From assembly GCA_964518955.1 (NCBI GenBank), contig CAZFHS010000004.1, positions 120,138 to 184,137 on the forward strand: a stretch of DNA of 64,000 bases, in the 5' to 3' direction. This DNA is from JBDGYW01 sp964518955. Lineage in GTDB: Bacteria > Gemmatimonadota > Gemmatimonadetes > Gemmatimonadales > GWC2-71-9. The position numbers were made by a program, and so were the translations under genes. The notes beneath the pieces were generated by a model. That model had not been told where the DNA came from. It was given only the letters and a program-made list of their open reading frames with translations, and made no database searches. Positions 1-9,215 of the stretch are shown one piece after another; position 1 is the stretch's first letter; every line of letters begins with the position of its first letter.

Positions 1-1024
1 GGTCGGGATCGTGACCTCTACTTTCCACCAGCCGGTCCGTGAGGATGTCCATCTCGCGCTGCGCCTGGGCTATTGTGATTCCCTCTTTCAGACGCGCGAG
101 CGAGAAGAAGAACTGACTTCCACGGTCGTCAGCCTTTTCGTCATCGGGGAACGGAACCCATACGTTAGAGTTGCCCGTACTTGGAAAGTAGAACTCCGGC
201 GGCATCACACCGACGATTTCGTAGCTCACTCCGTTCAGCAAGACTGTGGTCCCTACCGCCGCTGGATCGCCTCCGAGCTTGGTCTCCCAGAATCCGTGGC
301 CCAGCACCGCAACTGGCGCAGCACCAACTTCATCGTCGGAACGCAAGAACGTGCGGCCGAGATACGGAGGAACACCCAACGCCCGCCATGTCGCCGAGGT
401 GAGGTGGGTCCCGTACACGACCTCTGGCTGGTCTCCCGCTGTCAAAACGAACCTGCGGTCGTCGTACCCTCCGACACTCTCAAACACAGAGTTCAATTCT
501 TCCCAGTCTCGAAGCACAGGCATGGATAAGGGAAACGAACTCGCCCAGGATCGGAGGCCCTGGTTCGGAGATTCGAACCAGTCGTGGTTCACCTGCCAGA
601 CGTTTACCAGGCGCTCGGCATCGGGGTACGGCAACGGACGCAGCAACACACCGTTGACGACACTGAAGATCGCCGTTGTCGCACCGACCCCAATTCCCAA
701 GGTGAGTACGGCGGTCCCAGTGAAACCGGGGCGTTTAGCCAACGTGCGCACGGCAAAACGAAGATCCTGCAAGATGCCACCCACTACGAGTCGCCTCCCG
801 ATCCGGGGATGTCTCCGGGGACGAGCCAATCTCAAACGAGCCGTCGGTAGCAGGCAGGCCAGGGCCTGGCGCCAATACCAGCGTCTTGCAGCTACGGCGT
901 TCTCGCGGACCATCTGCTGATAGCGATCGGCCAGATCGTCGCTAATCGCATCCCGCACCTCTGCGTTAGCAAATACGGACACCAGTAGCCGGGCTAGCAG
1001 TGGAGGCCGCTCCTTCGTACTCAT
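1..1024 (-). CDS. ADOP-family ABC transporter permease (partial, N-terminal part)
   Basis: The minus strand is open from an ATG at 1024 to the window edge (about 341 residues). The N-terminus has the helical ADOP leader ending in RRWYWRQ, followed by GGILQDLRFAVRTLAKRP and the first transmembrane helix (FTGTAVLTLGIGVGATTAIF), then a MacB-like periplasmic domain. This is the acidobacterial duplicated orphan permease (ADOP) layout, a relative of MacB/FtsX that lacks a dedicated ATPase gene nearby. The start overlaps the stop of the PadR gene in an ATGA at 1021-1024, which argues for translational coupling and fixes the start. The transported substrate cannot be told from the sequence. The C-terminal half lies outside the window. 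Confidence 0.9.
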   Translation of the reverse strand, partial: MSTKERPPLLARLLVSVFANAEVRDAISDDLADRYQQMVRENAVAARRWYWRQALACLLPTARLRLARPRRHPRIGRRLVVGGILQDLRFAVRTLAKRPGFTGTAVLTLGIGVGATTAIFSVVNGVLLRPLPYPDAERLVNVWQVNHDWFESPNQGLRSWASSFPLSMPVLRDWEELNSVFESVGGYDDRRFVLTAGDQPEVVYGTHLTSATWRALGVPPYLGRTFLRSDDEVGAAPVAVLGHGFWETKLGGDPAAVGTTVLLNGVSYEIVGVMPPEFYFPSTGNSNVWVPFPDDEKADDRGSQFFFSLARLKEGITIAQAQREMDILTDRLVESRGHDPD

Positions 1025-1347
1025 GATCTGCCCGCGTCGGCTTTCAAGCTCACGCCAGCCCAGAGATTGTCATACATGTCGCGCGACTTCTGGAGCGCGC
1101 TCAACCCTGCCTCCGACAGCTCGTAAGACTTCTTGGCCCGTCCTTCGGAGCGTTCGTCGCTCGCCGCGACATACCCCTTCTTCTCCATCCGTTTGAGAGT
1201 TACATACACCGCATGCACAGAGGCATCCCTACCTGTAGTTCGACAGATCTCATCGTAAATCGGCATGCCGGATGCCGGCTCACCGAGCCGTGCCAATGCT
1301 AGCAGTACTACCAGTTCAAATTCACCCAGGTAATTCCCTTTGGTCAC
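1021..1347 (-). CDS. PadR-family transcriptional regulator
   Basis: A small winged-helix protein of about 108 residues with the PadR signature: GEFELVVLLALARLGEPASG, then YVTLKRMEKKGYV as the recognition helix and wing, and a C-terminal dimerisation helix. I chose the GTG at 1347 because GGGA at 1354-1357 sits 6 nt upstream of it; a GTG at 1353 would have no space for a ribosome site. It overlaps the ADOP permease by 4 bp, so it probably controls this permease operon and itself. A palindrome just upstream (1371-1385) is its likely operator. PadR regulators next to ADOP genes are a common pairing. Confidence 0.93.
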   Translation of the reverse strand: MTKGNYLGEFELVVLLALARLGEPASGMPIYDEICRTTGRDASVHAVYVTLKRMEKKGYVAASDERSEGRAKKSYELSEAGLSALQKSRDMYDNLWAGVSLKADAGRS

Positions 1348-1370
1348 GTTCACTCCCTGCGAGAATGCCG

Positions 1371-1385
1371 TTAAACAATGTTTAA
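1371..1385. promoter_or_regulatory. Palindromic operator candidate for the PadR-ADOP operon
   Basis: TTAAACA-A-TGTTTAA is a perfect 7+7 inverted repeat around one base, 24 nt upstream of the PadR start codon. Position and symmetry fit a dimeric PadR autorepressor site; binding is inferred. Confidence 0.55.
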
Positions 1386-1517
1386 TACGAACAGATGTGT
1401 CATTTGGTTTCGCAACGTCCTGTGGAATAGTTGAAAAGGGTTTGACACACTCCGCCGCATACGGTGGCAGAGGACGGACAGTCTACTGCTCGAAGACCAA
1501 GGCCGCGTGAGAACCTG

Positions 1518-3236
1518 CTAGTGTTGCGCGGCCGCCCTGTCGTACACCACCTTGCCGCCGACGATGGTATAGGCCACCTCGGTGGAGAGGATCTCTTCCT
1601 CGGGTATCGTCATGATGTCCTTTGATAGGACCGTGACATCGGCGAGTTTTCCGGGCGTGAGCGACCCTTTGATGTCTTCCTCGAACGCAGCATACGCCCC
1701 GTTGATGGTATAGGACCGCAGCGCCTCTTCTCGGCTCATGCGTTGGTCGGGGTAGAACAGACTTCCGTCTGCGAGCCGGCGCGACACTGTCGAATAGAAG
1801 CTCGCGATCGGAGACACATCTTCTACCGGCGCATCGGTTCCGTTGGGTATTACCGCCCCCGTAGCCATCAGTTTCTGCCAGACGTAGGCACCTTCTTCGG
1901 CCCGCCGTTCTCCCAAACGCTCGAGCACATACAGAGCGTCGGACGTGCAATGGATTCCCTGCATTGAGGGAATGACCCCGATCTGAGCAAACCGTGGAAT
2001 GTCATCGAGATGCAGGTGCTGAGAGTGCTCGATGCGCCACCTCCAGTCGGTTCGGTCCGGGTACAACCCGTACGTTTGCTCGATGATGTCGAGAGACTCG
2101 CGGTTAGCCCTGTCGCCGATGGCATGTATAGCGAGCTGGTATCCGTTCAAGGCGGCGAGCCGCGCCGATTCGGTAACGCTCGCCACAGTACCTGTGTTGA
2201 GTCCACTGCTAGTCGGTAAATCCTCGTACGGTTCGAGCAGCCACGCGCCGTGAGGACCCAGAGCACCATCCAGAGTCCGTTTGACTGCACGGACTGTCAG
2301 GTGGTTGTTTCCGTACCCGAGCATCCAGTAGTCAGATAGCCGCTGCGCGAGGCGTTCGTTGGAATCCCGTATCATCACCCAGAGCCGAACATCGATTTCG
2401 CCGGCGTCGACCATCTCCTTGATGAGGTCGATTGTCTCGAACGGCGATCCGGCATCATGTACCGTCGTAAGACCTTTTGAGATTACCTCCTCATTTGCGA
2501 GCTGTATGATCCGCCGCGGGTCGGGCTGTTCCGCACCTTCTGACGCTCCTCCCAACAACCGCTGTGCCGTCTCACGAAACGCTCCAATTGGATCTCCGTT
2601 GGCATCCCGGACAATCTCACCGCCCGGTGGATCTGCCGTGCTCCGCGTGATATTCGACATCTCCATCGCCTTCGCGTTGGCGAACGATGCATGCCCGCTG
2701 GCATGCCGAAGAACCACTGGGTTGTCGGGGGAAACCGCGCTCAAAGAATGGTGGGTCGGCAAGCCGTCGACGTTGTTTTCGGGAGTGCGGTCCCATTTCT
2801 CCTGATGCCACCCCCGCCCACGAATGAGCTCGCCAGTCGATGCGTCGCCGACCACAGCCTCTACCATGGAGACGATCTCATTCCAGTTGGCGACTTCCAT
2901 GAGATTCAGCTGCATTTTTGCCTGACCGATTCCGGTGAAATGCACGTGGCTGTCGATGAACCCGGGAATGGCCAGCTGGCCGTCGAGATCTAAAACTTCC
3001 GTTTCCGCACCGACATACGCCCTTATCTCTCTGTCTGACCCAACAGCCAGTATCGTGTCTCCCTTCATCGCGATAGCCTCACCGTCCGGCACGTTCTCGT
3101 CCACGGTTATGACCTTACCGTGAAGCAACACCAGATCGGCGGGCATCTCCGGTTCAGGCCTGCATCCCGATGTGAATGCGACTAGCGTGAAGGCGAACAG
3201 AGCGAACAGAGTGCGGTGGTGCCTGAGAAGGGTCAT
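1518..3236 (-). CDS. Secreted amidohydrolase (YtcJ-like, amidohydrolase 3 family)
   Basis: The mature protein of about 572 residues is a metal-dependent hydrolase. It begins with a lipoprotein signal (MTLLRHHRTLFALFAFTLVAFTSGC), followed by the beta-sandwich start (LHGKVITVDE), the metal motif GFIDSHVHFTG (H-x-H), a later AIHAIGDRANRE histidine, RIEHSQHLH, and the conserved NGTDAPVEDVSP aspartate near the end. The reading frame extends to 3335, but the ATG at 3236 has GGAG 7-8 nt upstream and places the signal peptide correctly. Family members hydrolyse amide or formamide bonds of varied small molecules; the substrate here is unknown. It is transcribed away from the dipeptidase gene across a 193 bp spacer. 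Confidence 0.9.
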   Translation of the reverse strand: MTLLRHHRTLFALFAFTLVAFTSGCRPEPEMPADLVLLHGKVITVDENVPDGEAIAMKGDTILAVGSDREIRAYVGAETEVLDLDGQLAIPGFIDSHVHFTGIGQAKMQLNLMEVANWNEIVSMVEAVVGDASTGELIRGRGWHQEKWDRTPENNVDGLPTHHSLSAVSPDNPVVLRHASGHASFANAKAMEMSNITRSTADPPGGEIVRDANGDPIGAFRETAQRLLGGASEGAEQPDPRRIIQLANEEVISKGLTTVHDAGSPFETIDLIKEMVDAGEIDVRLWVMIRDSNERLAQRLSDYWMLGYGNNHLTVRAVKRTLDGALGPHGAWLLEPYEDLPTSSGLNTGTVASVTESARLAALNGYQLAIHAIGDRANRESLDIIEQTYGLYPDRTDWRWRIEHSQHLHLDDIPRFAQIGVIPSMQGIHCTSDALYVLERLGERRAEEGAYVWQKLMATGAVIPNGTDAPVEDVSPIASFYSTVSRRLADGSLFYPDQRMSREEALRSYTINGAYAAFEEDIKGSLTPGKLADVTVLSKDIMTIPEEEILSTEVAYTIVGGKVVYDRAAAQH

Positions 3237-3429
3237 CCTTTGTCTCCAAGTTGCATCGGCTACACTAACAGGACCTGACACTATCACCTGTCGAAAAGCT
3301 AGCCAGTATGCATGCGCGCCGGCAGGCCCGCCCATTCAGGCATCGGTTCGGAAAAAGATTGACCAAGCGTTGCCCGTGTAACTGCCCTAGATTCCAAAAA
3401 CTACCAACCCTCAGACAAAGAGCACGCAC

Positions 3430-4566
3430 ATGACCAGCCGCAGAAATTTCCTTGCAGGTATGACGCTTGCCGGAGTCGGCACCCCCGCGGTGGCAAGAGC
3501 ACGTTTGCCTTTTTCGGGAACGGTGCAGCAGACCGAACGCGGACCGGGCATACACTCGGTGCTGGAGCGCGACCATCCCTACATCTTCATCGATTCCTGC
3601 ATGCAGATCTGGCCGGATGCGCAGCTGGAGATCGCACACCGACACGGCGTAACCGCGTATGGGGTGACGGCATGGGACCCGCACTCGGATGCCGCAACTG
3701 CACTAGAGGGAGTCATGTACTGGCATTGGGCTGCGCGGCAATACCCAGACCTGGTACTGATTGAGACCACCGAAGATATCCGGCAGGCAAAGCGCGACGG
3801 AAAGGCGGGATTGCTGCTCGCAGCCCAAGACGGCGACTGGGTTGGGATGGAGCTTCATAGGGTGGAGGCCTTTCAGCAGGCGGGGTTGAGAATTTGGCTG
3901 CTCGCATACAACGCCAACAACCAGCTTTGTGATGGCTGTCTCGACCGGACCGACGGCGGGTTGAGCCGGTTCGGGCAACTCGTGGTAGACGAATGCAACA
4001 GGGTTGGCATCGTTCTCGATTGCACGCACACTGGGAGGCGCGCCACTCTCGAAATCTTGGAGCGGAGCGAGAAGCCTTGCATCTACACGCACTCCAATCC
4101 GTCTGCGCTGTCTCCAAATCCCAGGAACATCGACGACGAACAGATCTTAGCCTGCACGTCCAGCGGCGGCGTGATCGGCCTGGTATCCTGGGGTCCGCTG
4201 GTGATGCGCCCCAACACCACTCATTGGCCCACACTCGACGAGTTCATCGACATGATCGATTACGTGGTCCAACTGACCGGCAGTACCGACAACGTCGGCA
4301 TCGGCACCGACATGTCGCTCGGCACATATCCGGACCACGAAAGCGATCCGTGGGGCTCACCGGATTTTCCGAACATCACCGAACAGTACGACAGATACGT
4401 CACCGACGACATTCGTTCTCACCAACGCAACGTGGATGGATTCAGCGACTATGCGGAAATCGTATCTGTTGCTGACAGGTTGCTGGCGCGGGGCTATTCA
4501 GATGAAGACGTACACAAGTTCTTAGGAGAGAACTTCCTGCGGGTGTTCGATCAAGTCTGGAAGTAG
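3430..4566 (+). CDS. Tat-exported membrane dipeptidase-like protein (peptidase M19)
   Basis: A 378-residue protein starting with a twin-arginine signal (MTSRRNFLAGMTLAGVG). The M19 fold shows in VLDCTHTGRRATLEIL and YTHSNPSALSPNPR, which carry the two C-terminal zinc histidines, and in NVGIGTDMSLG near the end. The N-terminal zinc motif, usually D-G-H-x-D, reads DSCMQ, and the bridging glutamate region reads LAAQDGD, so three usual ligand positions are changed. It may use one metal or a different chemistry, and dipeptidase activity should not be assumed. The next gene starts 12 bp downstream in the same direction, suggesting one transcript. Confidence 0.87.
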   Translation: MTSRRNFLAGMTLAGVGTPAVARARLPFSGTVQQTERGPGIHSVLERDHPYIFIDSCMQIWPDAQLEIAHRHGVTAYGVTAWDPHSDAATALEGVMYWHWAARQYPDLVLIETTEDIRQAKRDGKAGLLLAAQDGDWVGMELHRVEAFQQAGLRIWLLAYNANNQLCDGCLDRTDGGLSRFGQLVVDECNRVGIVLDCTHTGRRATLEILERSEKPCIYTHSNPSALSPNPRNIDDEQILACTSSGGVIGLVSWGPLVMRPNTTHWPTLDEFIDMIDYVVQLTGSTDNVGIGTDMSLGTYPDHESDPWGSPDFPNITEQYDRYVTDDIRSHQRNVDGFSDYAEIVSVADRLLARGYSDEDVHKFLGENFLRVFDQVWK

Positions 4567-4578
4567 CGCTTCGGCAAT

Positions 4579-7380
4579 ATGGCTCTGATCCTCTGCGGCA
4601 TCTTCTTCATCTCAGGTGCGTCTGCGCTGGTCTTCGAGACGCTTTGGTTTCGCCAAGCGGGCCTGGCTTTCGGAAACAGCGTCTGGGCGTCCAGCCTGGT
4701 CCTCTCAGGGTTTATGGGAGGACTGGCAATAGGAAGCCTGGTGGCGGTGCGCAAGGGGGACCGTCTTGGTTCACCAGTAGCGACGTACGCCGGTTTGGAG
4801 CTTGCCATAGCGGTCTCAGGCGTACTGTTGGTGCTGTCGCTCCCGGCCTTGGGCACATTCGCGATTCCACTGCTCCAGCCGTTCTTCGATGCGCCGCTGA
4901 TATTGAACCTATTGCGCCTCCTCTTCGCATTTGCCCTGCTCCTGATCCCCTCCACCGCAATGGGCCTGACCCTGCCCCTGCTTGCGAAGGCGCTGGTACG
5001 AGTAGATCCAAATTTCGGACGTGTCCTGGGAAGACTCTATGGATGGAATACGCTCGGTGCGGTGTTCGGTGCACTTTTGGCCGAGTTTGTGCTCGTGGAG
5101 ACGCTCGGGATTCGGGGATCCGCGTTGGTTGCAGGAACTCTGAACTTGCTCGCTGCCGCTGGCGCCATGTTGCTAGTCAAATCCACCCACGGGCGGGCAT
5201 TGACGCGAGAGGGACAAGATGCGTCTGCGGCAAATTGGGTCGGCGGCAGGCGTTGGTTGGGTGCAGCATTTCTCTGTGGCTTCACGCTGCTTGCTCTCGA
5301 GGTAGTGTGGTTTCGGTTTCTGCTGCTCTATATAACCGGTACGTCGATCGCGTTTGCCGTGATGTTGGCAGTCGTCCTCGTGGGCATATCGTTGGGCGGG
5401 CTCTCCGCTTCGGTTTGGCTCCGCGCCGATCCTCTGGCGTTTCGATATGCGTTAGTAGTCTCGTGTGCGGCGGGCGTCCTATGCACGATTTCGTACGGCC
5501 TCTTCCCGGTTGTTGTTGGACAGGTGGGGACTCGAGCACTCGAGAACCTTTCGGAGATCTCTTTCGCATCGGTCGCCCTAATGCTCCCAGTGTCGTTTCT
5601 CTCGGGAGCGTTGTTCACGCTCGTCGGTGCAGCACTTCGCCAATCGTGTCCGTCAGCGGCAACGACCACTGGCATTCTGACATTTGCTAACACGACTGGC
5701 GCGGCACTCGGTGCTTTGGTCGGCGGGTTCGTGCTGCTCCCGTTCCTGGGGATGGAGAAGTCGTTGTTGTTGTTGGCCATCACGTACGGAGCGATCGCGC
5801 TTTTGATGTTCGAAAGACGTGCCGCCTCACCCAGAGTTCTCTACCCAGCTGTCGGCGCACATCTGCTCAGCATCGTGCTCTTTCCAGCCGGAGCAATGGC
5901 AGACCGGCACATCACCAACGCAGTATCTCGTTGGTCCGGCGATGCTGGATGGCAAGTGGTCGGGTATCGGGAAGGCATCACAGAGACAATCCTCTACGTT
6001 GAGGAGTCGATGTTCGATCGGCATCAGTACTATCGGTTGGTGACCAATTCGCTCTCGATGTCTTCCACCAGGTTCAACGCTCGCAGGTACATGAAGCTGT
6101 ACGTGTACCTGCCAGTCGCGATTCATGCAAACTCCCGCAAGGCTCTGCTGATCAGCTATGGAGTCGGATCCACCGCCAAAGCCCTGACAGAAACCGACAC
6201 GTTCGAACAAATCGACGTGGTCGACATCTCCAGAGACATCCTGGAGATGAGCTCGATTGTCTTCCCAAATCCGTCACAGAACCCGCTTTTCGATAAGCGC
6301 GTCAATGTGTTCATCGAAGACGGACGGTATTTCCTGAAGACGACGCACGACACATACGATCTGATCACAGGTGAACCGCCGCCGCCACAGATTGCCACCG
6401 TCGTCAATTTGTACACTCAGGAGTACTTCCAACTCGTGCGCGAGCGGCTGAACGAGGGCGGAATCGTTACATATTGGCTTCCGCTTCACTCACTGAGCGA
6501 CAAGAGCGCAAAAGCAATAATCAAGGCCTTCGTGAACGTCTTTCCGCATGCGTCCCTTTGGCACGGTTGGCGTGAGGACGTGATGCTGGTCGGGATGCGA
6601 GGCTCGCCAGAGAACCCTGGAACGACGGAGTGGTTCGAGCGGCAGTGGAAGCAGTCACATATGGTGGCGGAGATGAAAAACATCGGCATTGAAGTTCCGG
6701 AGCAGCTTGGTGCACTATTCATAGGAGGTTCGGTTTATCTCGACGAGTTGACTCACGACGTCCGGCCGCTCGTGGACGACTTCCCCAAGCGAATCAATGC
6801 TGACTCGATACTCGGACAAGGGAGGAGCCGCCTCTTTCTTGAGTTGAGAGACACTGACGGTGCCCGCGAGCGATTCGCGCATAGCTCGTGGATCAGAGAG
6901 CTCTGGCCCGACGAGATGATCGAGAGAACGGTTCCGTATTTTGACGTTCAGCGTACCGTCGACGAGCTGATCGATCTCGCTGGCTACCCTCTGGACAAAG
7001 ACCTAACCGCACTCCACAACATCATATCAGAAACATCGCTAACCGCACCAGCGCTCTGGTTCATGGGCGGCAACCCTGAGATTCAGAATCTTCTCGGAGA
7101 CCTGAGCCCCGAGGAGCGTGCTCTGCCGGCATGGAAATACCAGCTTGCAGCGATGCTCTTTTCCGAACGCAGGTATCTGGAAGCGGCACAGGTTCTGGCG
7201 CAACTCGAGAATGAAACAGGCTTCTTTGCCGTCGCGCGAATTTTCAGAATCTACGCGCTATGCCTAGCCTCGGATCTCGATGCAGCGAGACTTCTGGCGG
7301 AACAGGCGCGAACAGATCTGGCTGCACAGCCCGCATCGGGGCGTTGGCTCAACTTCTTCTGGGAGTCCTTTGGCATATAG
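4579..7380 (+). CDS. Membrane-fused spermidine synthase-like protein
   Basis: A 933-residue fusion. Roughly the first 440 residues form an MFS-like bundle of hydrophobic helices, beginning FFISGASALVFETLWFRQ, typical of fused polyamine synthases. Residues about 480-700 form a spermidine synthase-like Rossmann domain: LLISYGVGSTAKAL takes the place of the usual GGGDGG loop, then VVDISRDILE, FIEDGRYFL and DLITGEPPPP. The last 130 residues look like TPR helices (ERRYLEAAQVLAQLE). No decarboxylase (SpeA/SpeD) gene is near. In this family the usual polyamine function is unproven, and the altered glycine loop and active site make another aminopropyl- or methyltransferase-like role possible. Confidence 0.87.
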   Translation: MALILCGIFFISGASALVFETLWFRQAGLAFGNSVWASSLVLSGFMGGLAIGSLVAVRKGDRLGSPVATYAGLELAIAVSGVLLVLSLPALGTFAIPLLQPFFDAPLILNLLRLLFAFALLLIPSTAMGLTLPLLAKALVRVDPNFGRVLGRLYGWNTLGAVFGALLAEFVLVETLGIRGSALVAGTLNLLAAAGAMLLVKSTHGRALTREGQDASAANWVGGRRWLGAAFLCGFTLLALEVVWFRFLLLYITGTSIAFAVMLAVVLVGISLGGLSASVWLRADPLAFRYALVVSCAAGVLCTISYGLFPVVVGQVGTRALENLSEISFASVALMLPVSFLSGALFTLVGAALRQSCPSAATTTGILTFANTTGAALGALVGGFVLLPFLGMEKSLLLLAITYGAIALLMFERRAASPRVLYPAVGAHLLSIVLFPAGAMADRHITNAVSRWSGDAGWQVVGYREGITETILYVEESMFDRHQYYRLVTNSLSMSSTRFNARRYMKLYVYLPVAIHANSRKALLISYGVGSTAKALTETDTFEQIDVVDISRDILEMSSIVFPNPSQNPLFDKRVNVFIEDGRYFLKTTHDTYDLITGEPPPPQIATVVNLYTQEYFQLVRERLNEGGIVTYWLPLHSLSDKSAKAIIKAFVNVFPHASLWHGWREDVMLVGMRGSPENPGTTEWFERQWKQSHMVAEMKNIGIEVPEQLGALFIGGSVYLDELTHDVRPLVDDFPKRINADSILGQGRSRLFLELRDTDGARERFAHSSWIRELWPDEMIERTVPYFDVQRTVDELIDLAGYPLDKDLTALHNIISETSLTAPALWFMGGNPEIQNLLGDLSPEERALPAWKYQLAAMLFSERRYLEAAQVLAQLENETGFFAVARIFRIYALCLASDLDAARLLAEQARTDLAAQPASGRWLNFFWESFGI

Positions 7381-7478
7381 GCTGGCCGCCGCATCAGGGG
7401 CGCCTGCAACCAAATTGGCGCTCAAACGTATGTTTCTTTCAGAGACGTTGGCGCCACAGAAAAACTCGGGGAGACACA

Positions 7479-7802
7479 ATGGATTGGGTTGAATTCCTGC
7501 ATCAAGCCGCACATCACTTGCTGCCCGCCGTGCCATGGCTCGTTGGCGGAGCTTGTGTGGCAATGGTCTCCCTCGGGCCAGTCGGTCGTGCGATCTCGCA
7601 CCGCTTGCGTGAAGGCAATCTGAGTGTGAGACGTTCCACGGAACTGATTGACGAGATCGTCGAACTCAGAACCGAGGTTGGTGAAGTGATGGACCGGCTG
7701 GACGAGCACGAGCGCGCACTCTCCGGGCACGGCAGCCGAAACAGATCTCCCCGCCTGCGACAGTGGCCAAACCGAGAGGAACGCATCGAGACGCCGGTTT
7801 AG
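7479..7802 (+). CDS. Small membrane protein with cytoplasmic coiled coil
   Basis: A 107-residue protein of unknown function. It has one transmembrane helix near residues 13-37 (LLPAVPWLVGGACVAMVSLG), then a heptad-like coiled coil (ELIDEIVELRTEVGEVMDRL) and a basic, arginine-rich tail. The start at 7479 is supported by GGGGAG at 7468-7473. A longer frame begins at 7260 inside the upstream gene, but it has no ribosome site and a low-quality sequence, so I reject that part. It lies between the synthase-like gene and the antiporter. The same layout (one helix plus coiled coil) appears in the protein at 39199. Confidence 0.7.
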   Translation: MDWVEFLHQAAHHLLPAVPWLVGGACVAMVSLGPVGRAISHRLREGNLSVRRSTELIDEIVELRTEVGEVMDRLDEHERALSGHGSRNRSPRLRQWPNREERIETPV

Positions 7803-7955
7803 CCTTCGGCGTTTCACTAACAACGTTCTCGGCTTCTCGAACTCCCCTTCCTTTTGTAGTCGAACTCGAGGAGTTGTTCCGCCGACTGGGCCATACACCT
7901 CTCACCGTTTAGTTTGATGCAGTCTGAACGCTGAATCCCCGGGGAGGATGGCTCA

Positions 7956-9215
7956 GTGAATCTCTTCGACGTGGTCGCAGTCCTCGTGGTTCTGGCTGCG
8001 CTCTTCGGCTTCCTGAACAGACGGTACATGAAGTTGGAAGCGACCGTGGGCATGATGCTGATCGCGTTGATCAGTTCTCTGGTGCTGGTCACTCTGCATC
8101 ACCTCTTCCCAAACCTGGGCGTGGTATCGGCCATTCGCGACTACGTCACCAACATCGATTTCAACAAGGCCCTGATGGAGGGGATGCTCGGCTTTCTTCT
8201 CTTCGCTGGCGCTCTCCATGTGGACCTTGATTTCTTCGCGCAGAAGAAGTGGGCTATCGCTTCGCTGGCAACAGTTGGACTTCTGATCTCCATGACCGTA
8301 GTTGCATTTGCGAGCCTGTTTCTATTCGGCGCGCTGGGTTTCGAGGTATCATTGATCGCCTGCCTGGTGTTCGGAGCGCTGATCTCACCTACCGACCCCA
8401 TCGCTGTAATGGGCACTCTGAAAACCCTGGACGCTCCTCCCTCGCTGCACGCCAAGATCGTGGGTGAATCCCTCTTCAACGATGGAGTCGCCGTCGTCGT
8501 GTTTACCAGCCTGGTCGCGCTACTCGGAGCCAGCGGTGGTGCGCATGGAGGGCACGGTGGTGAGATGAGCACAGGAGCTTTGGCTCTGTTGTTCTTGCAG
8601 GAAACCGGCGGCGGAATCCTGCTTGGCCTGCTAGCAGGTTACGTGGCCTATAGGATGATGTTGAGCATCGACGAATATAGCGTTGAGGTCATCATCACAC
8701 TCGCACTAGTGATGGGTTGCTATAGCCTTGCTCGAGCTCTCCACCTCTCCGGACCAATTGCCGTGGTGTGTGCGGGCATCTTCATCGGCAACCGCGGGCG
8801 AGCACTCGCCATGAGCGAAAAAGTAGTCGACTATCTGGAGAAATTCTGGGAGCTGATCGACGAGGTGCTGAACGCTATCCTCTTCCTCTTGATCGGCATA
8901 GAGGTTCTGGTGATTGCGATAGACCTCACGAGTCTCGCGGCGGGCATCGCATGCATCGGAATCGTCTTGTGCGCCCGACTCATAAGCGTGTCGGTGCCCA
9001 TCACACTAATGAGGAAACGAACCGAGTTTTCACCAGGCGTGGTGCGTATACTGACGTGGGCAGGCCTACGCGGTGGAATCTCCGTTGCTCTTGTACTGTC
9101 GCTGCCGCCCATTCCCGAAAAGCCCCTGCTGGTTACGTGCACCTATGTGGTGGTTCTCTTCTCGATCATCGTTCAAGGGCTGACGATCAGGCGAGTCCTC
9201 GCTCGCTTCATCTGA
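7956..9215 (+). CDS. CPA1-type Na+/H+ (monovalent cation:proton) antiporter
   Basis: A 419-residue inner-membrane antiporter with about 12 hydrophobic segments. The CPA1/NhaP core motifs are present: ISPTDPIAVMGTL, GESLFNDGVAVVVF (acidic ion-binding site), and WAGLRGGISVALVLSLP near the C-terminus. It should exchange cytoplasmic Na+ (or K+) for protons for pH and salt balance. The GTG start at 7956 is set by GGGGAGG about 10 nt upstream. There is no C-terminal regulatory domain beyond the membrane core. Its end overlaps the convergent SDR gene by 8 bp. Confidence 0.94.
   Translation: MNLFDVVAVLVVLAALFGFLNRRYMKLEATVGMMLIALISSLVLVTLHHLFPNLGVVSAIRDYVTNIDFNKALMEGMLGFLLFAGALHVDLDFFAQKKWAIASLATVGLLISMTVVAFASLFLFGALGFEVSLIACLVFGALISPTDPIAVMGTLKTLDAPPSLHAKIVGESLFNDGVAVVVFTSLVALLGASGGAHGGHGGEMSTGALALLFLQETGGGILLGLLAGYVAYRMMLSIDEYSVEVIITLALVMGCYSLARALHLSGPIAVVCAGIFIGNRGRALAMSEKVVDYLEKFWELIDEVLNAILFLLIGIEVLVIAIDLTSLAAGIACIGIVLCARLISVSVPITLMRKRTEFSPGVVRILTWAGLRGGISVALVLSLPPIPEKPLLVTCTYVVVLFSIIVQGLTIRRVLARFI

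Noticed and set aside
246..920. Plus-strand open frame of 224 codons
   Set aside because: It lies opposite the partial ADOP permease, whose domains are recognisable on the minus strand.
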